Below are positions 1 to 5,817 of a stretch of 10,047 nucleotides of DNA, in pieces. The translations under genes were made by a program, and so were the position numbers. Origin of the DNA: Gemmatimonadota bacterium (GTDB lineage Bacteria > Gemmatimonadota > Gemmatimonadetes > Longimicrobiales > Longimicrobiaceae); the NCBI GenBank assembly GCA_019348475.1, contig JAHWJJ010000129.1:1-10047 (forward strand), given 5' to 3'. Within the stretch, counting starts at the first letter, position 1. The number at the start of each line of letters is the position of its first letter. The notes under the pieces are model-generated. The model was not told where the DNA came from and did not search any database. It was given only the letters and a program-made list of their open reading frames with translations.

Positions 1-223
1 CGGCGGGCCCCCGCCGCGCCACCTCGATCCCTGCCCATCCAAAAAATGCGGATCCCGTCCCCTCGCCGGCAGCGTCCCCTCTACCAGGGGAGCCCGCATC
101 CTGCCGATCCCATCCGGTCCGCCTCCGGCCGTCTCACCCGCACTTCTCCTGACGGGTATCTCTTGCGCCTGCTCCGCACGGCGGCTCCCCGTGGATTCCG
201 GAACGATCCTCCGCAATGCCGTA
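1..223. other. Leading stretch without a supported gene
   Basis: I find no convincing gene between the window edge and the hepT stop. The open frames here are Arg/Pro/Ser-rich, as expected of chance frames in GC-rich DNA, and lack a ribosome binding site. A small perfect hairpin (6-bp stem 75-80 with 86-91, 5-nt loop) lies downstream of the minus-strand toxin operon, but no T-run follows it, so it is at best a weak candidate terminator. Confidence 0.5.
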
Positions 224-574
224 TCAGGTGCCGGCATCCTCGTCCACCAGGATGCTCTCCAATTGCCGCTTGAGCTCGGGAATGTCGGTCTGGACGATGT
301 CCCACACCACCTCATAATCGACATCGAAGTAGGCGTGGATCAGGCGATCGCGCATACGCGCCATGTCGCTCCAGTGCACCTGGGGATGCCGCTTCCGCAG
401 ATCTTCGGGCACTTTCTTCGCCGCTTCGCCGATAATCTCAAAGCTGCGCACAAACGCACGCCGAAGCGCCCCGTCCTCCAGAAAGCCATGCTCGGTGACG
501 TTCCCGGCCGCGTCGAGCAGGAATTCTGCTTCCGTCAAGATGTGGCGAAGGTAATCAAACGGCTGGAATGACAT
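224..574 (-). CDS. hepT: HepT-like HEPN-family toxin ribonuclease (DUF86)
   Basis: Predicted 116-aa HEPN protein, toxin half of a HEPN/MNT toxin-antitoxin pair. In studied HepT proteins this fold is a cytoplasmic RNase. The signature RX4HXY motif is intact: R75, H80, Y82 within 'RDRLIHAYFDVDYEVVWD'. In the Shewanella system the Tyr is the residue AMPylated by MntA, which silences the toxin. The N-terminal half ('FDYLRHILTEAEFLL', 'RSFEIIGEAAKKVPEDLR') is typical of DUF86. The start at 574 is chosen because GAGG lies at 581-584 with a 6-nt spacer; the frame stays open further upstream, but that part reads as a shadow of mntA. It overlaps the mntA end by 20 bp, implying co-transcription and probably translational coupling. 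Length fits the family. Family assignment is secure; toxicity and RNA target are inferred. Confidence 0.92.
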   Translation of the reverse strand: MSFQPFDYLRHILTEAEFLLDAAGNVTEHGFLEDGALRRAFVRSFEIIGEAAKKVPEDLRKRHPQVHWSDMARMRDRLIHAYFDVDYEVVWDIVQTDIPELKRQLESILVDEDAGT

Positions 575-872
575 CCGTCGCCTCAGCCAGGATACGGGGG
601 CCGATGAAGGGAGAGAGCGCCTCAGTGGTAACGAGTTCGACGCGAGCAGGCAGCAGTTCTTCCAGCAGATCATAGAGTGCAAAGAACCGCGCCGCCGTCT
701 TCTGCCCCGGCTCGAACTGCACCAGCAGATCCACGTCGCTGTCGGCGCCCGCTTCGTCGCGCAGCACGGAGCCGAACAGCGCAAGCCGGCGCACGCCCAG
801 ACCGCGGATGCGGGGCTCGGCGTCGCGAATCAGCTGGAACGCATCCTCGCGGCTAAGAATGGTCGTGGTCAT
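555..872 (-). CDS. mntA: MntA-like minimal nucleotidyltransferase antitoxin
   Basis: Predicted 105-aa minimal nucleotidyltransferase (MNT), antitoxin partner of the downstream HEPN protein. The polymerase-beta-type catalytic signature GSX10DXD is complete: G34, S35, D46, D48 ('FGSVLRDEAGADSDVDLLV'). The position usually given as the third metal-binding carboxylate falls in 'ARVELVT', where Glu79 may take the role of Asp. In the characterised MntA-HepT system this enzyme transfers AMP from ATP to a Tyr of HepT. ATG 872 is preferred over in-frame TTG 908 because the MNT fold begins after it and a promoter-like sequence overlaps the longer version. The gene is the first of a two-gene operon. No duplicated or inserted domains are seen. 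Family and pairing are confident; actual AMPylation is inference. Confidence 0.9.
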   Translation of the reverse strand: MTTTILSREDAFQLIRDAEPRIRGLGVRRLALFGSVLRDEAGADSDVDLLVQFEPGQKTAARFFALYDLLEELLPARVELVTTEALSPFIGPRILAEATDVIPAV

Positions 873-879
873 GGCTTCA

Positions 880-908
880 ATTCTAATGGACGTGCCGAAC
901 AGCGCCAA
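880..908 (-). promoter_or_regulatory. Candidate sigma70-type promoter of mntA-hepT, apparently leaderless
   Basis: Read on the minus strand, TTGGCG (903-908) and TAGAAT (880-885) are separated by exactly 17 bp. The mntA ATG (870-872) begins 7 nt after the -10 box, so transcription would start at or next to the start codon. There is no purine-rich ribosome site in the short gap. This is pattern matching only and needs a mapped 5' end. Confidence 0.4.
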
Positions 909-972
909 TACCGCCCTGCCCGGCGATCAGCGTTCCCCCGCAAAGCCGCTCAGGTCTGCCGCCGTTCGTCCA

Positions 973-1911
973 TCAGCTCGGGCCGCCTGACGCGCCGCTC
1001 GCCCTGCCGATGGCCGCTCCCAGGCGAACGGGCTCGCCGGGCTGGATCGATGGGAGCAGGTCCACGCGGCCGGGCTCGAAGACCAGCACGACCGTGGAAC
1101 CCAGGTGGAAGGTCATGATCTCATCGCCCTGCCCCACCGGGACGGCCGGATCGTAGGCGCGGGCGGCGGATCGCAGGCCGCGGCGGTTGGTGACCCACGC
1201 GCTGCGGCCCGGCGGGGCGTTCCACGCGGGGTCGAAGGCGGCGCTGATGCGGCCCACGTTGTATGCACCCACGGCGACCACAGCCGTGCGGCCGAGCCCC
1301 CCGTCGATGTGGCAGATGAGCCGCTCGTTGCGCGCGAACAGCTCCGGCAGGTGCGCAACCGCCGCCGCGTTCACCGGCAGCAGCGCCCCGGGGACGTGCC
1401 GCGCCGCGCGGATCTCCCCGCCGACGGGCGCGTGGATGCGGTGATAGTCTTTCGGCGAGAGGTAGAGGGTGATGAACGCGCCGCCCTCGAAGCGCACCGC
1501 GGCAGCCTGATCCTCCAGCAGCTGCCCCACCCCGTACAGGCGGCCCTTCGCCTGGATCAGCCGCCCCTCCCGGACTGTCCCCAGCTGCCCCACCGCGCCA
1601 TCCACCGGCGACGCCACGACGAAGGGGTCGTGCGGCCACGCCCGCGCGCCCTCCTTCAGCCTGCGCGTGAAGAAGCGGTTGAGGGTGGGATACGCCTCCA
1701 GCGGCAGCTCCGCCTCGTCGACGTCGGCGCCGACCGCGCGCGCGAAGGCGCCGAGCACGGCAAGGCGCAGCGCCGGCGGGATGGGCGTGTCCGCCAGGCG
1801 CCCGAAGCCGCGGCTGAGCGCCCCCTGCGGCAGGCGTCGCAGCAGGCTGAGCGCGGCGCGCCAGCGGAGCGTGGGAAGGTCCGGGTTCTGCTCGGAACGA
1901 TGCATGCTCAC
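973..1911 (-). CDS. psd: Phosphatidylserine decarboxylase proenzyme
   Basis: Converts phosphatidylserine to phosphatidylethanolamine, the last step of PE synthesis, at the cytoplasmic membrane. The 312-aa proenzyme carries the LGST self-cleavage site (L270-T273, in 'FHLGSTVVLVFE'); Ser272 should become the pyruvoyl group of the small alpha chain. The other maturation and catalytic elements are present: Asp104 in 'ASPVDG' and His157/His160 in 'DYHRIHAP'. The N-terminal signature 'YPTLNRFFTRRLKEGAR' lies at 74-90. Size and layout match bacterial class I enzymes such as that of E. coli (322 aa). The start is either GTG 1911, with GAAGAG about 9 nt upstream, or ATG 1905; I prefer GTG. No CDP-diacylglycerol serine phosphatidyltransferase gene lies alongside. 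A 100-bp gap separates it from mntA on the same strand, with no obvious terminator between. Confidence 0.96.
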   Translation of the reverse strand: MSMHRSEQNPDLPTLRWRAALSLLRRLPQGALSRGFGRLADTPIPPALRLAVLGAFARAVGADVDEAELPLEAYPTLNRFFTRRLKEGARAWPHDPFVVASPVDGAVGQLGTVREGRLIQAKGRLYGVGQLLEDQAAAVRFEGGAFITLYLSPKDYHRIHAPVGGEIRAARHVPGALLPVNAAAVAHLPELFARNERLICHIDGGLGRTAVVAVGAYNVGRISAAFDPAWNAPPGRSAWVTNRRGLRSAARAYDPAVPVGQGDEIMTFHLGSTVVLVFEPGRVDLLPSIQPGEPVRLGAAIGRASGASGGPS

Positions 1912-1969
1912 GGGAAAATGCTCTTCACGGATCGGGCGCGGATCGCGCCTGAGATGGATCGCCGCGGTG

Positions 1970-2021
1970 CAGTCCGCGCAGGCGGAGTTCGCGAACTGCC
2001 AGCGGCGACTTCATTCGCTCC
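1970..2021 (+). repeat. Dispersed 52-bp intergenic repeat, copy A
   Basis: Aligns without gaps to 5122-5173 with 41 of 52 identical bases. It opens with a mini-hairpin (TCCGC, four-base loop, GCGGA) and ends with CAGCGGCGA followed by TTCATT.GCTCC. The hairpin arms and the 3' block are the best-conserved parts while the middle varies. One plus-strand frame of both copies encodes a similar peptide (QSA.A.FA..QRR.H.L), but without a start or ribosome site of its own. Confidence 0.75.
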
Positions 2022-2100
2022 GCGGGCGGACCCGGCGACTACCAGGATCGCGAGCACCGCTCATCAGGGCGGCCGGGCGCGTGGATCTGTCATGTAGTTG

Positions 2101-2125
2101 AAGCCCCGCGTAGTTTGCGGGGCTT
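2101..2125 (+). terminator. Perfect 9-bp hairpin, possible terminator or repeat component
   Basis: AAGCCCCGC (2101-2109) pairs perfectly with GCGGGGCTT (2117-2125) across a 7-nt loop. Only a short T-run is at the stem foot (CTTT) and no gene on the plus strand ends just upstream, so it may be part of the neighbouring repeat cluster rather than a working terminator. It separates copy A from the partial copy at 2138. Confidence 0.4.
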
Positions 2126-2137
2126 TCCGCTGTTGTT

Positions 2138-2159
2138 GCGGCGAATTCACTCGCTCCAG
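2138..2159 (+). repeat. Dispersed repeat, partial copy B (3' core only)
   Basis: GCGGCGAATTCACTCGCTCC plus AG matches the 3' core of the copy at 5122-5173 with two mismatches in 22. The hairpin half of the element is not recognisable here; a TGTTGTTGC stretch precedes it instead. Confidence 0.65.
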
Positions 2160-2240
2160 CGGCCGCCCACGCACCACGGACGGGAACCGATCACGGCGGA
2201 TGCAGACGGCGCGCCGGGAGGGGCGCATCCGCCAGCCGCG

Positions 2241-2249
2241 TGTTAGATT
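2241..2249 (+). promoter_or_regulatory. Candidate extended -10 for the M16 operon
   Basis: TGTTAGATT fits an extended -10 (TG, one base, TAGATT) and lies about 70 bp before the proposed TTG start at 2321. No good -35 is visible 17-18 bp upstream (GGGCGC), which extended -10 promoters tolerate. Weak evidence. Confidence 0.3.
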
Positions 2250-2320
2250 CCGCGCCCTGCGTCCGCCGCGGAAGCGCCGGAGAATCGCCATCGCATCATC
2301 ACCGAAAGACGACGACACGC

Positions 2321-3655
2321 TTGAGCACCACGTCCGCATCCACGGCCCTGCGCATCCCCAGCCGCACGCACGTGCTGGGCAACGGCATGCGCGTGGTGGC
2401 ACACCATGACCCGGCCGCGCCGCTGGTGGCCGTCCACCTGATGTTCCGCGCCGGCAGCCGCGACGAGGCGCCGGGGCGCACCGGGCTGGCGCACCTGCTG
2501 GAGCACCTGATGTTCGAGGGGAGCCAGCACGCGCCCAAGGGGCGCTTCGACGACGTGCTGGAGCGCGTGGGCGGCACCAACAACGGCAGCACCTGGGTGG
2601 ACCGCACCAACTACTACGTCACCGTGCCCTCCAACGCGGTGGAGCTGCCGCTCTGGCTGGAGCGCGACCGCATGGCGTTTCAGCTCCCCACCCTGACGGC
2701 CGAGGTGCTGGAGCTTCAGCGCGGCGTGGTGATCAACGAGCGCCGGCAGGCGTACGAGAACCGCCCGTACGGCATGGCCGACGAGCGGCTGCACCAGCTG
2801 CTGTTCCCCGCCGGCCACCCGTATTCGTGGCCCACCATCGGCTACATGCGCGACCTGAAAGCCATCACCCTGGACGACGCGCGCGCATTCTACTCCACCT
2901 ACTACACCCCCGGCAACGCGGTCCTGGTCTTCGCCGGCGACGTGGAGCCGGAGCGGGCGTTCGCGCTGGCCGAGCGCTACTTCGGCGACCTTCCCGCGGG
3001 GCCGGCGCTCCCCGCCCGGCACACCCCGGCCCTGCCGCCCGCGCCGGCGGAACGGCGGGGGACCATGGAGGACGACGTCTCGTTTCCCCGCGTGTACCTG
3101 GCGTACGCCGTCCCCGGCTACGGCACGGACGACTGGGTGGCGCTGGACGCGCTGGCGTACCTGCTGGCGGACGGCGACAGTTCGCGGCTGCAGCGGGCGC
3201 TGGTGCGCGACGGCCGGCTGGCGCAGGACGTGGACACCTATCTCTACCCCACCGCCCTCTGCGGCGTGTTCGGCATCGTCTGCACGGCGCGGTCGCAGGT
3301 GGATCCCCAGGCGCTGGAAGACGCCATCCGCGCCGTGCTGGACGACGTGGCCCGCGACGGAGCGACGGACGACGAGCTGACCGGCGCCGTCCGCCGGGTG
3401 CGCCGCGACCAGGTGGGCGAGATGGCGACGGTGGAGGAGCGCGCCGACGCCCTGGCCTACGCCGCCACCGTGCTGGGCGACGCGCAGGCGCTCGACCGCG
3501 TGCTGGACGCGTACGCGCGGGTCACGGTGGACGACCTGCGCCGCGTCGCCGGGGAGTACCTGTGCGCCGAACGCTGCGCCACCCTGGTCGTGCTGCCGAA
3601 GGAGCAGGACGAACACGAGGACGACGATGGCGAGGAGGTTCGCGATGCCGCATAG
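2321..3655 (+). CDS. M16 zinc metallopeptidase, catalytic zinc-binding subunit
   Basis: Predicted 444-aa M16 (pitrilysin/processing-peptidase) protease. The inverted zinc motif HXXEH is intact (H58-L-L-E61-H62 in 'LAHLLEHLMFEG'), and the third ligand is Glu140 in 'VVINERRQAYENRPYG', 78 residues on, as the family requires. The C-terminal half (peptidase M16 C domain) follows, but the Arg/Tyr pair that grips substrate is lost: the matching segment reads 'LVRDGRLAQDV', with V295 and Q302. That implies reliance on the partner subunit encoded next. TTG 2321 is preferred because the fold begins soon after ('RTHVLGNGMRVVA') and the upstream residues of the GTG 2240 alternative look like untranslated DNA; the ribosome site is poor either way. 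No signal peptide is visible, so a cytoplasmic location is likely. An acidic tail (EQDEHEDDDGEE) closes the protein. Substrate unknown. Confidence 0.92.
   Translation: MSTTSASTALRIPSRTHVLGNGMRVVAHHDPAAPLVAVHLMFRAGSRDEAPGRTGLAHLLEHLMFEGSQHAPKGRFDDVLERVGGTNNGSTWVDRTNYYVTVPSNAVELPLWLERDRMAFQLPTLTAEVLELQRGVVINERRQAYENRPYGMADERLHQLLFPAGHPYSWPTIGYMRDLKAITLDDARAFYSTYYTPGNAVLVFAGDVEPERAFALAERYFGDLPAGPALPARHTPALPPAPAERRGTMEDDVSFPRVYLAYAVPGYGTDDWVALDALAYLLADGDSSRLQRALVRDGRLAQDVDTYLYPTALCGVFGIVCTARSQVDPQALEDAIRAVLDDVARDGATDDELTGAVRRVRRDQVGEMATVEERADALAYAATVLGDAQALDRVLDAYARVTVDDLRRVAGEYLCAERCATLVVLPKEQDEHEDDDGEEVRDAA
3633..3638 (+). promoter_or_regulatory. Strong ribosome binding site deciding the second M16 start
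   Basis: AGGAGG sits 6 nt before ATG 3645, inside the end of the upstream gene. It favours 3645 over the in-frame ATG at 3627, which would place this site inside the coding sequence. Confidence 0.8.
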
Positions 3656-4973
3656 CGCGACCGTCGCCGTCCTCCCCACGCCCGTTCCCGGCCCGCCGCC
3701 CCGGCCGCGCGTTCCCCGCCCCGAGCGCTGGGTGATGGAGAACGGGCTACGCGTGGTCGCCATCCCCCGGCACGGCATCCCGCAGGTGGTGCTGCGGCTC
3801 GCGATTCCCGCGGGGAGCGCGGCCGATCCGGCCGCCTACCCCGGCACCGCGTCCCTCGTGGCGCACCTGCTGACGGAGGGGACGCAGTCGATGACGGCGG
3901 ACGAGCTGAACGCGCGGCTCGACCTGCTGGGCGCCGCCGTGAACGCCAGCGTGGGCCACGACTGGGCCGAGGTGCAGGCCGTCCTGCTGGCCGACACGCT
4001 GGACCAGGGGATCGCGCTGATCGCGGAGGTCGCCACCCGCCCCTCGTTTCCGGCGCAGGAGACGGAGCGCGTCCGCGCCGAATCGCTGGACGCCATCGTG
4101 GCCCGCGGCGACGAGCCCGCCAACGTGGCGGACGACCGCGCGGCGCTGGAGGTGTTCGGCGCGGACCATCCGTACGGCCATCCCTCCTACGGCACCGCGC
4201 AGGGGATCGCCTCCGTCCCCCGCGAGGCGCTGGGCGACTTCCACGCGGCGCGCTACCGGCCCAGCGGGTCGTTCCTGGTGGCCGCCGGCGACTTCGATCC
4301 CGCGGAGCTGCGCGCGCGGCTGAACGAGGCGTTCGGCGGATGGGCGGGCGCGGTGGAGCGCGTCGCCTACCCCGCCGGCCCGCCGTCGCCCGCGCGCGCC
4401 GGCCAGGCCGTCGTGGTGCCGTGGGACGATGCGGCGCAGTCGGAGATCCGCATCGCGGGGCCGGGGCTGGATCGGCGCTCGCCCGACTGGCTGGTGGGCG
4501 GGGTGGCCAACTACCTCCTGGGCGGATCCACCATCACCGGCCGGCTGGGCGCCAACCTGCGCGAGGACAAGGGGTGGACCTACGGCGTGCGCTCCGCCTT
4601 TCACGCCGGCCAGGCGATCGGCGGATGGGGCGCGGATACGGCTGTGGATGTGGACGTCACCGCCGACGCGGTGGCGGAGATGATCGGCGAGATGCGGCGG
4701 ATGGCCACGGAGCCCGTGCCCGACGACGAGCTTCGCCGTGCCAAGGACGCGATGATCCTCTCCCTGCCGCGCGTCTTCGAGACCCCCGGCGGCATCGCCA
4801 GCCGCTTCGTCACCATCGAGGCGTTCGGCCTGGCGGACGACTACTGGGAGCGCTATCCGGATGCCATCGAGGCGGTGACGGCGGAGGACGTCCTGCGCAT
4901 CGCCCGCCAGTGCTTTCACCCGGACCGGCTGGTGCGCGTCGTGGTGGGCGGGGGGATGAACGGTGAACGGTGA
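3645..4973 (+). CDS. M16 peptidase-like subunit with degenerate zinc site (partner subunit)
   Basis: Predicted 442-aa M16 family protein, non-catalytic partner of the preceding gene. Where active subunits have HXXEH, this has 'VAHLLTEGT' (H74 kept, Glu and second His replaced by T77 and E78), so it should not bind catalytic zinc. It does have the Arg/Tyr substrate-binding pair in 'LREDKGWTYGV' (R306, Y313), which the first subunit lacks. This reciprocal loss matches bacterial M16B heterodimers such as the Sphingomonas A1 pair. Domains: N-terminal M16 about 28-170, C-terminal M16 about 180-420. It overlaps the upstream gene by 11 bp (3645-3655), so the two are an operon with 1:1 translation. 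A Pro-rich stretch ('PTPVPGPPPRPRVPRPER') precedes the fold. No signal peptide. The last codons (N-G-E-R-stop) are already in a tandem repeat array. Confidence 0.92.
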   Translation: MPHSATVAVLPTPVPGPPPRPRVPRPERWVMENGLRVVAIPRHGIPQVVLRLAIPAGSAADPAAYPGTASLVAHLLTEGTQSMTADELNARLDLLGAAVNASVGHDWAEVQAVLLADTLDQGIALIAEVATRPSFPAQETERVRAESLDAIVARGDEPANVADDRAALEVFGADHPYGHPSYGTAQGIASVPREALGDFHAARYRPSGSFLVAAGDFDPAELRARLNEAFGGWAGAVERVAYPAGPPSPARAGQAVVVPWDDAAQSEIRIAGPGLDRRSPDWLVGGVANYLLGGSTITGRLGANLREDKGWTYGVRSAFHAGQAIGGWGADTAVDVDVTADAVAEMIGEMRRMATEPVPDDELRRAKDAMILSLPRVFETPGGIASRFVTIEAFGLADDYWERYPDAIEAVTAEDVLRIARQCFHPDRLVRVVVGGGMNGER

Positions 4974-5060
4974 ACGGGTGAAGGGGTGAAGGGGTGAACG
5001 GGTGAAGGGGTGAACGGGTGAACGGGTGAACGGGTGAGCGGGTGAGCGGGTGAGCGGGTG
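4961..5060 (+). repeat. Octamer tandem array overlapping the M16 stop codon
   Basis: Two 7-mers (CGGTGAA) are followed by ten 8-mers of CGGGTGAA, GGGGTGAA or CGGGTGAG and a 6-base remnant. Variants are ordered: mixed C/G first bases on the left, three CGGGTGAG units on the right. Each unit contains TGA, and the second 7-mer supplies the real stop of the M16 gene. Runs of three to four G recur every 8 nt on the sense strand, which meets the loose G-quadruplex pattern (G3 with 5-nt loops). Unit length is not a multiple of three, and the opposite strand reads as a chance His/Pro/Phe/Thr/Arg/Ser repeat. Confidence 0.95.
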
Positions 5061-5121
5061 CGTCCTCCCCCACCTTCCGCCCGAGGTTGAACGACGGACG
5101 GCTCGCGCGAAGGTCCGCATG

Positions 5122-5173
5122 CAGTCCGCGAACGCGGATTTTGCGCTTTTACAGCGGCGAATTCATTTGCTCC
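5122..5173 (+). repeat. Dispersed 52-bp intergenic repeat, copy C
   Basis: Partner of 1970-2021 (41 of 52 identical, no gaps). Its mini-hairpin is TCCGCG, AA, CGCGGA: longer than in copy A but at the same place, so pairing is kept while the loop changes. The 3' core GCGGCGAATTCATTTGCTCC is shared with the partial copy at 2138-2159. It lies in a 314-bp gap between convergent genes. Confidence 0.75.
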
Positions 5174-5230
5174 AGACCGACGCGGGCCGCACGCGATGGA
5201 ATCGCCATCCGCGATCCTCCGAAAACGAGT

Positions 5231-5262
5231 GCGCCCGCGCGGAACGGATTCCGCGCGGGCGC
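5231..5262 (-). terminator. Terminator hairpin of the zinc-ribbon gene
   Basis: A perfect 14-bp inverted repeat (GCGCCCGCGCGGAA at 5231-5244, its complement at 5249-5262) has a 4-nt loop. Read on the minus strand it begins 25 bp after the stop at 5288 and is followed by ACTCGTTTTC, a short T-run (5222-5225). It could also stop plus-strand transcription from the M16 operon, though no T-run lies on that side. Confidence 0.75.
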
Positions 5263-5287
5263 CGGGTACTGCGTACGATTGGGACCT

Positions 5288-5596
5288 CTAGTAGACGTTG
5301 CCGTCGCGCTCGCCACGCCACACGGCGTCGTCGTCGGCTTCGTCCCGCACCTCCACCACCTCCACCGCGGGGACAGGCACGTTTTGCGAGTAGCGCATCA
5401 TCCCCTCCCACCCGCAGGCGGTGCACCAGCGGCGGCCCGTAAAGCGCCGGACGGCGTTCAGCATTCGCTGCCGGAGCAGGATGGTCTCGCCGCCGCAACG
5501 CGGGCAGTCGCGGCCGGAGGGGAGCAGGGCGACGAGCAGCGCCAGCGGGGCCAGCAGCATCACCACCCAGAGTGCGGTCATGAACATCCAGAACAT
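5288..5596 (-). CDS. Small membrane-anchored zinc-ribbon protein
   Basis: Unrecognised 102-aa protein. One hydrophobic helix at about 3-26 ('FWMFMTALWVVMLLAPLALL') is followed by a zinc-ribbon-like segment with two Cys pairs, C31-P-R-C34 and C58-T-A-C61, then an acidic, Val/Glu-rich tail (77-102). The spacing of 23 residues between pairs suits a single tetra-Cys zinc site. With Arg residues after the helix, the ribbon probably faces the cytoplasm. The start at 5596 is firm: AGGAGG (5602-5607) lies 5 nt upstream, and the longer frame to 5764 is low-complexity. It stands alone, convergent with the M16 operon and divergent from the Sua5 gene, and has its own hairpin terminator. Zinc binding is inferred; the role is unknown. 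Confidence 0.82.
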   Translation of the reverse strand: MFWMFMTALWVVMLLAPLALLVALLPSGRDCPRCGGETILLRQRMLNAVRRFTGRRWCTACGWEGMMRYSQNVPVPAVEVVEVRDEADDDAVWRGERDGNVY

Positions 5597-5764
5597 CTCG
5601 TCCTCCTTGCTGCAACTCGGGGTAGTTCGCCGTTGATCGCCGGTCCGCCCTCGGGCGGCGCTCACCGCAGCGCCGCCGCCGCTCTCGCCACTCATGCTCA
5701 GGCAAACCCCGTACCGGTGCGCGGCCAGCGGGGCGCCCCGTCTATTTCGGCCTGCAGCTTGCAC

Positions 5765-5776
5765 TTGCGCTTTTAC
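5765..5776 (+). repeat. 12-bp fragment shared with the dispersed repeat
   Basis: TTGCGCTTTTAC is identical to 5141-5152 in copy C. It sits in the 221-bp divergent gap before the Sua5 gene, about 40 bp from its ATG, so it may also touch a promoter; I see no clean -35/-10 pair. A related TTGCGCCCTTT occurs at 9056-9066. Confidence 0.4.
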
Positions 5777-5817
5777 TTATCCCGGCCGCCCCGCCGCGCC
5801 GCAGGCGGCGAGAACTC

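Larger units (their letters stand above)
1912..2320. other. Divergent intergenic region rich in repeats
   Basis: This 409-bp stretch lies between the start of psd (minus) and the first M16 gene (plus). It holds one full copy of a dispersed 52-bp repeat, a perfect 9-bp hairpin, a second partial repeat copy and a promoter-like extended -10. Frames crossing it are Arg/Pro/Ala-rich with no family resemblance, so I call no gene here. A psd promoter must lie in the left part, but I cannot point to convincing boxes. Confidence 0.6.

Noticed and set aside
46..273. 75-codon plus-strand frame near the left edge
   Set aside because: Arg/Pro/Ser-rich composition, no ribosome site, overlaps the end of hepT.
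575..784. Longer 186-codon version of the HEPN protein starting at 784
   Set aside because: The extra 70 residues are Ser/Arg/Leu/Cys-rich frame-shifted mntA sequence; ATG 574 has a good ribosome site and begins the DUF86 fold.
1105..2097. 330-codon plus-strand frame opposite psd
   Set aside because: It is a shadow of psd; no motif, and it runs into the dispersed repeat.
2243..3778. 511-codon open frame on the minus strand opposite the first M16 gene
   Set aside because: It mirrors the M16 coding frame, is Val/Gly/Arg/His-rich without family motifs, and is a typical antisense shadow in GC-rich DNA.
4961..5060. Octamer array considered as a CRISPR array
   Set aside because: Units are 8 bp with no spacers, and no cas genes are present.
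3747..5120. 457-codon minus-strand frame opposite the second M16 gene, starting in the octamer array
   Set aside because: Its N-terminus is the His-Pro-Phe-Thr-Arg-Ser translation of the tandem repeat, and the rest is antisense to a well-supported gene.
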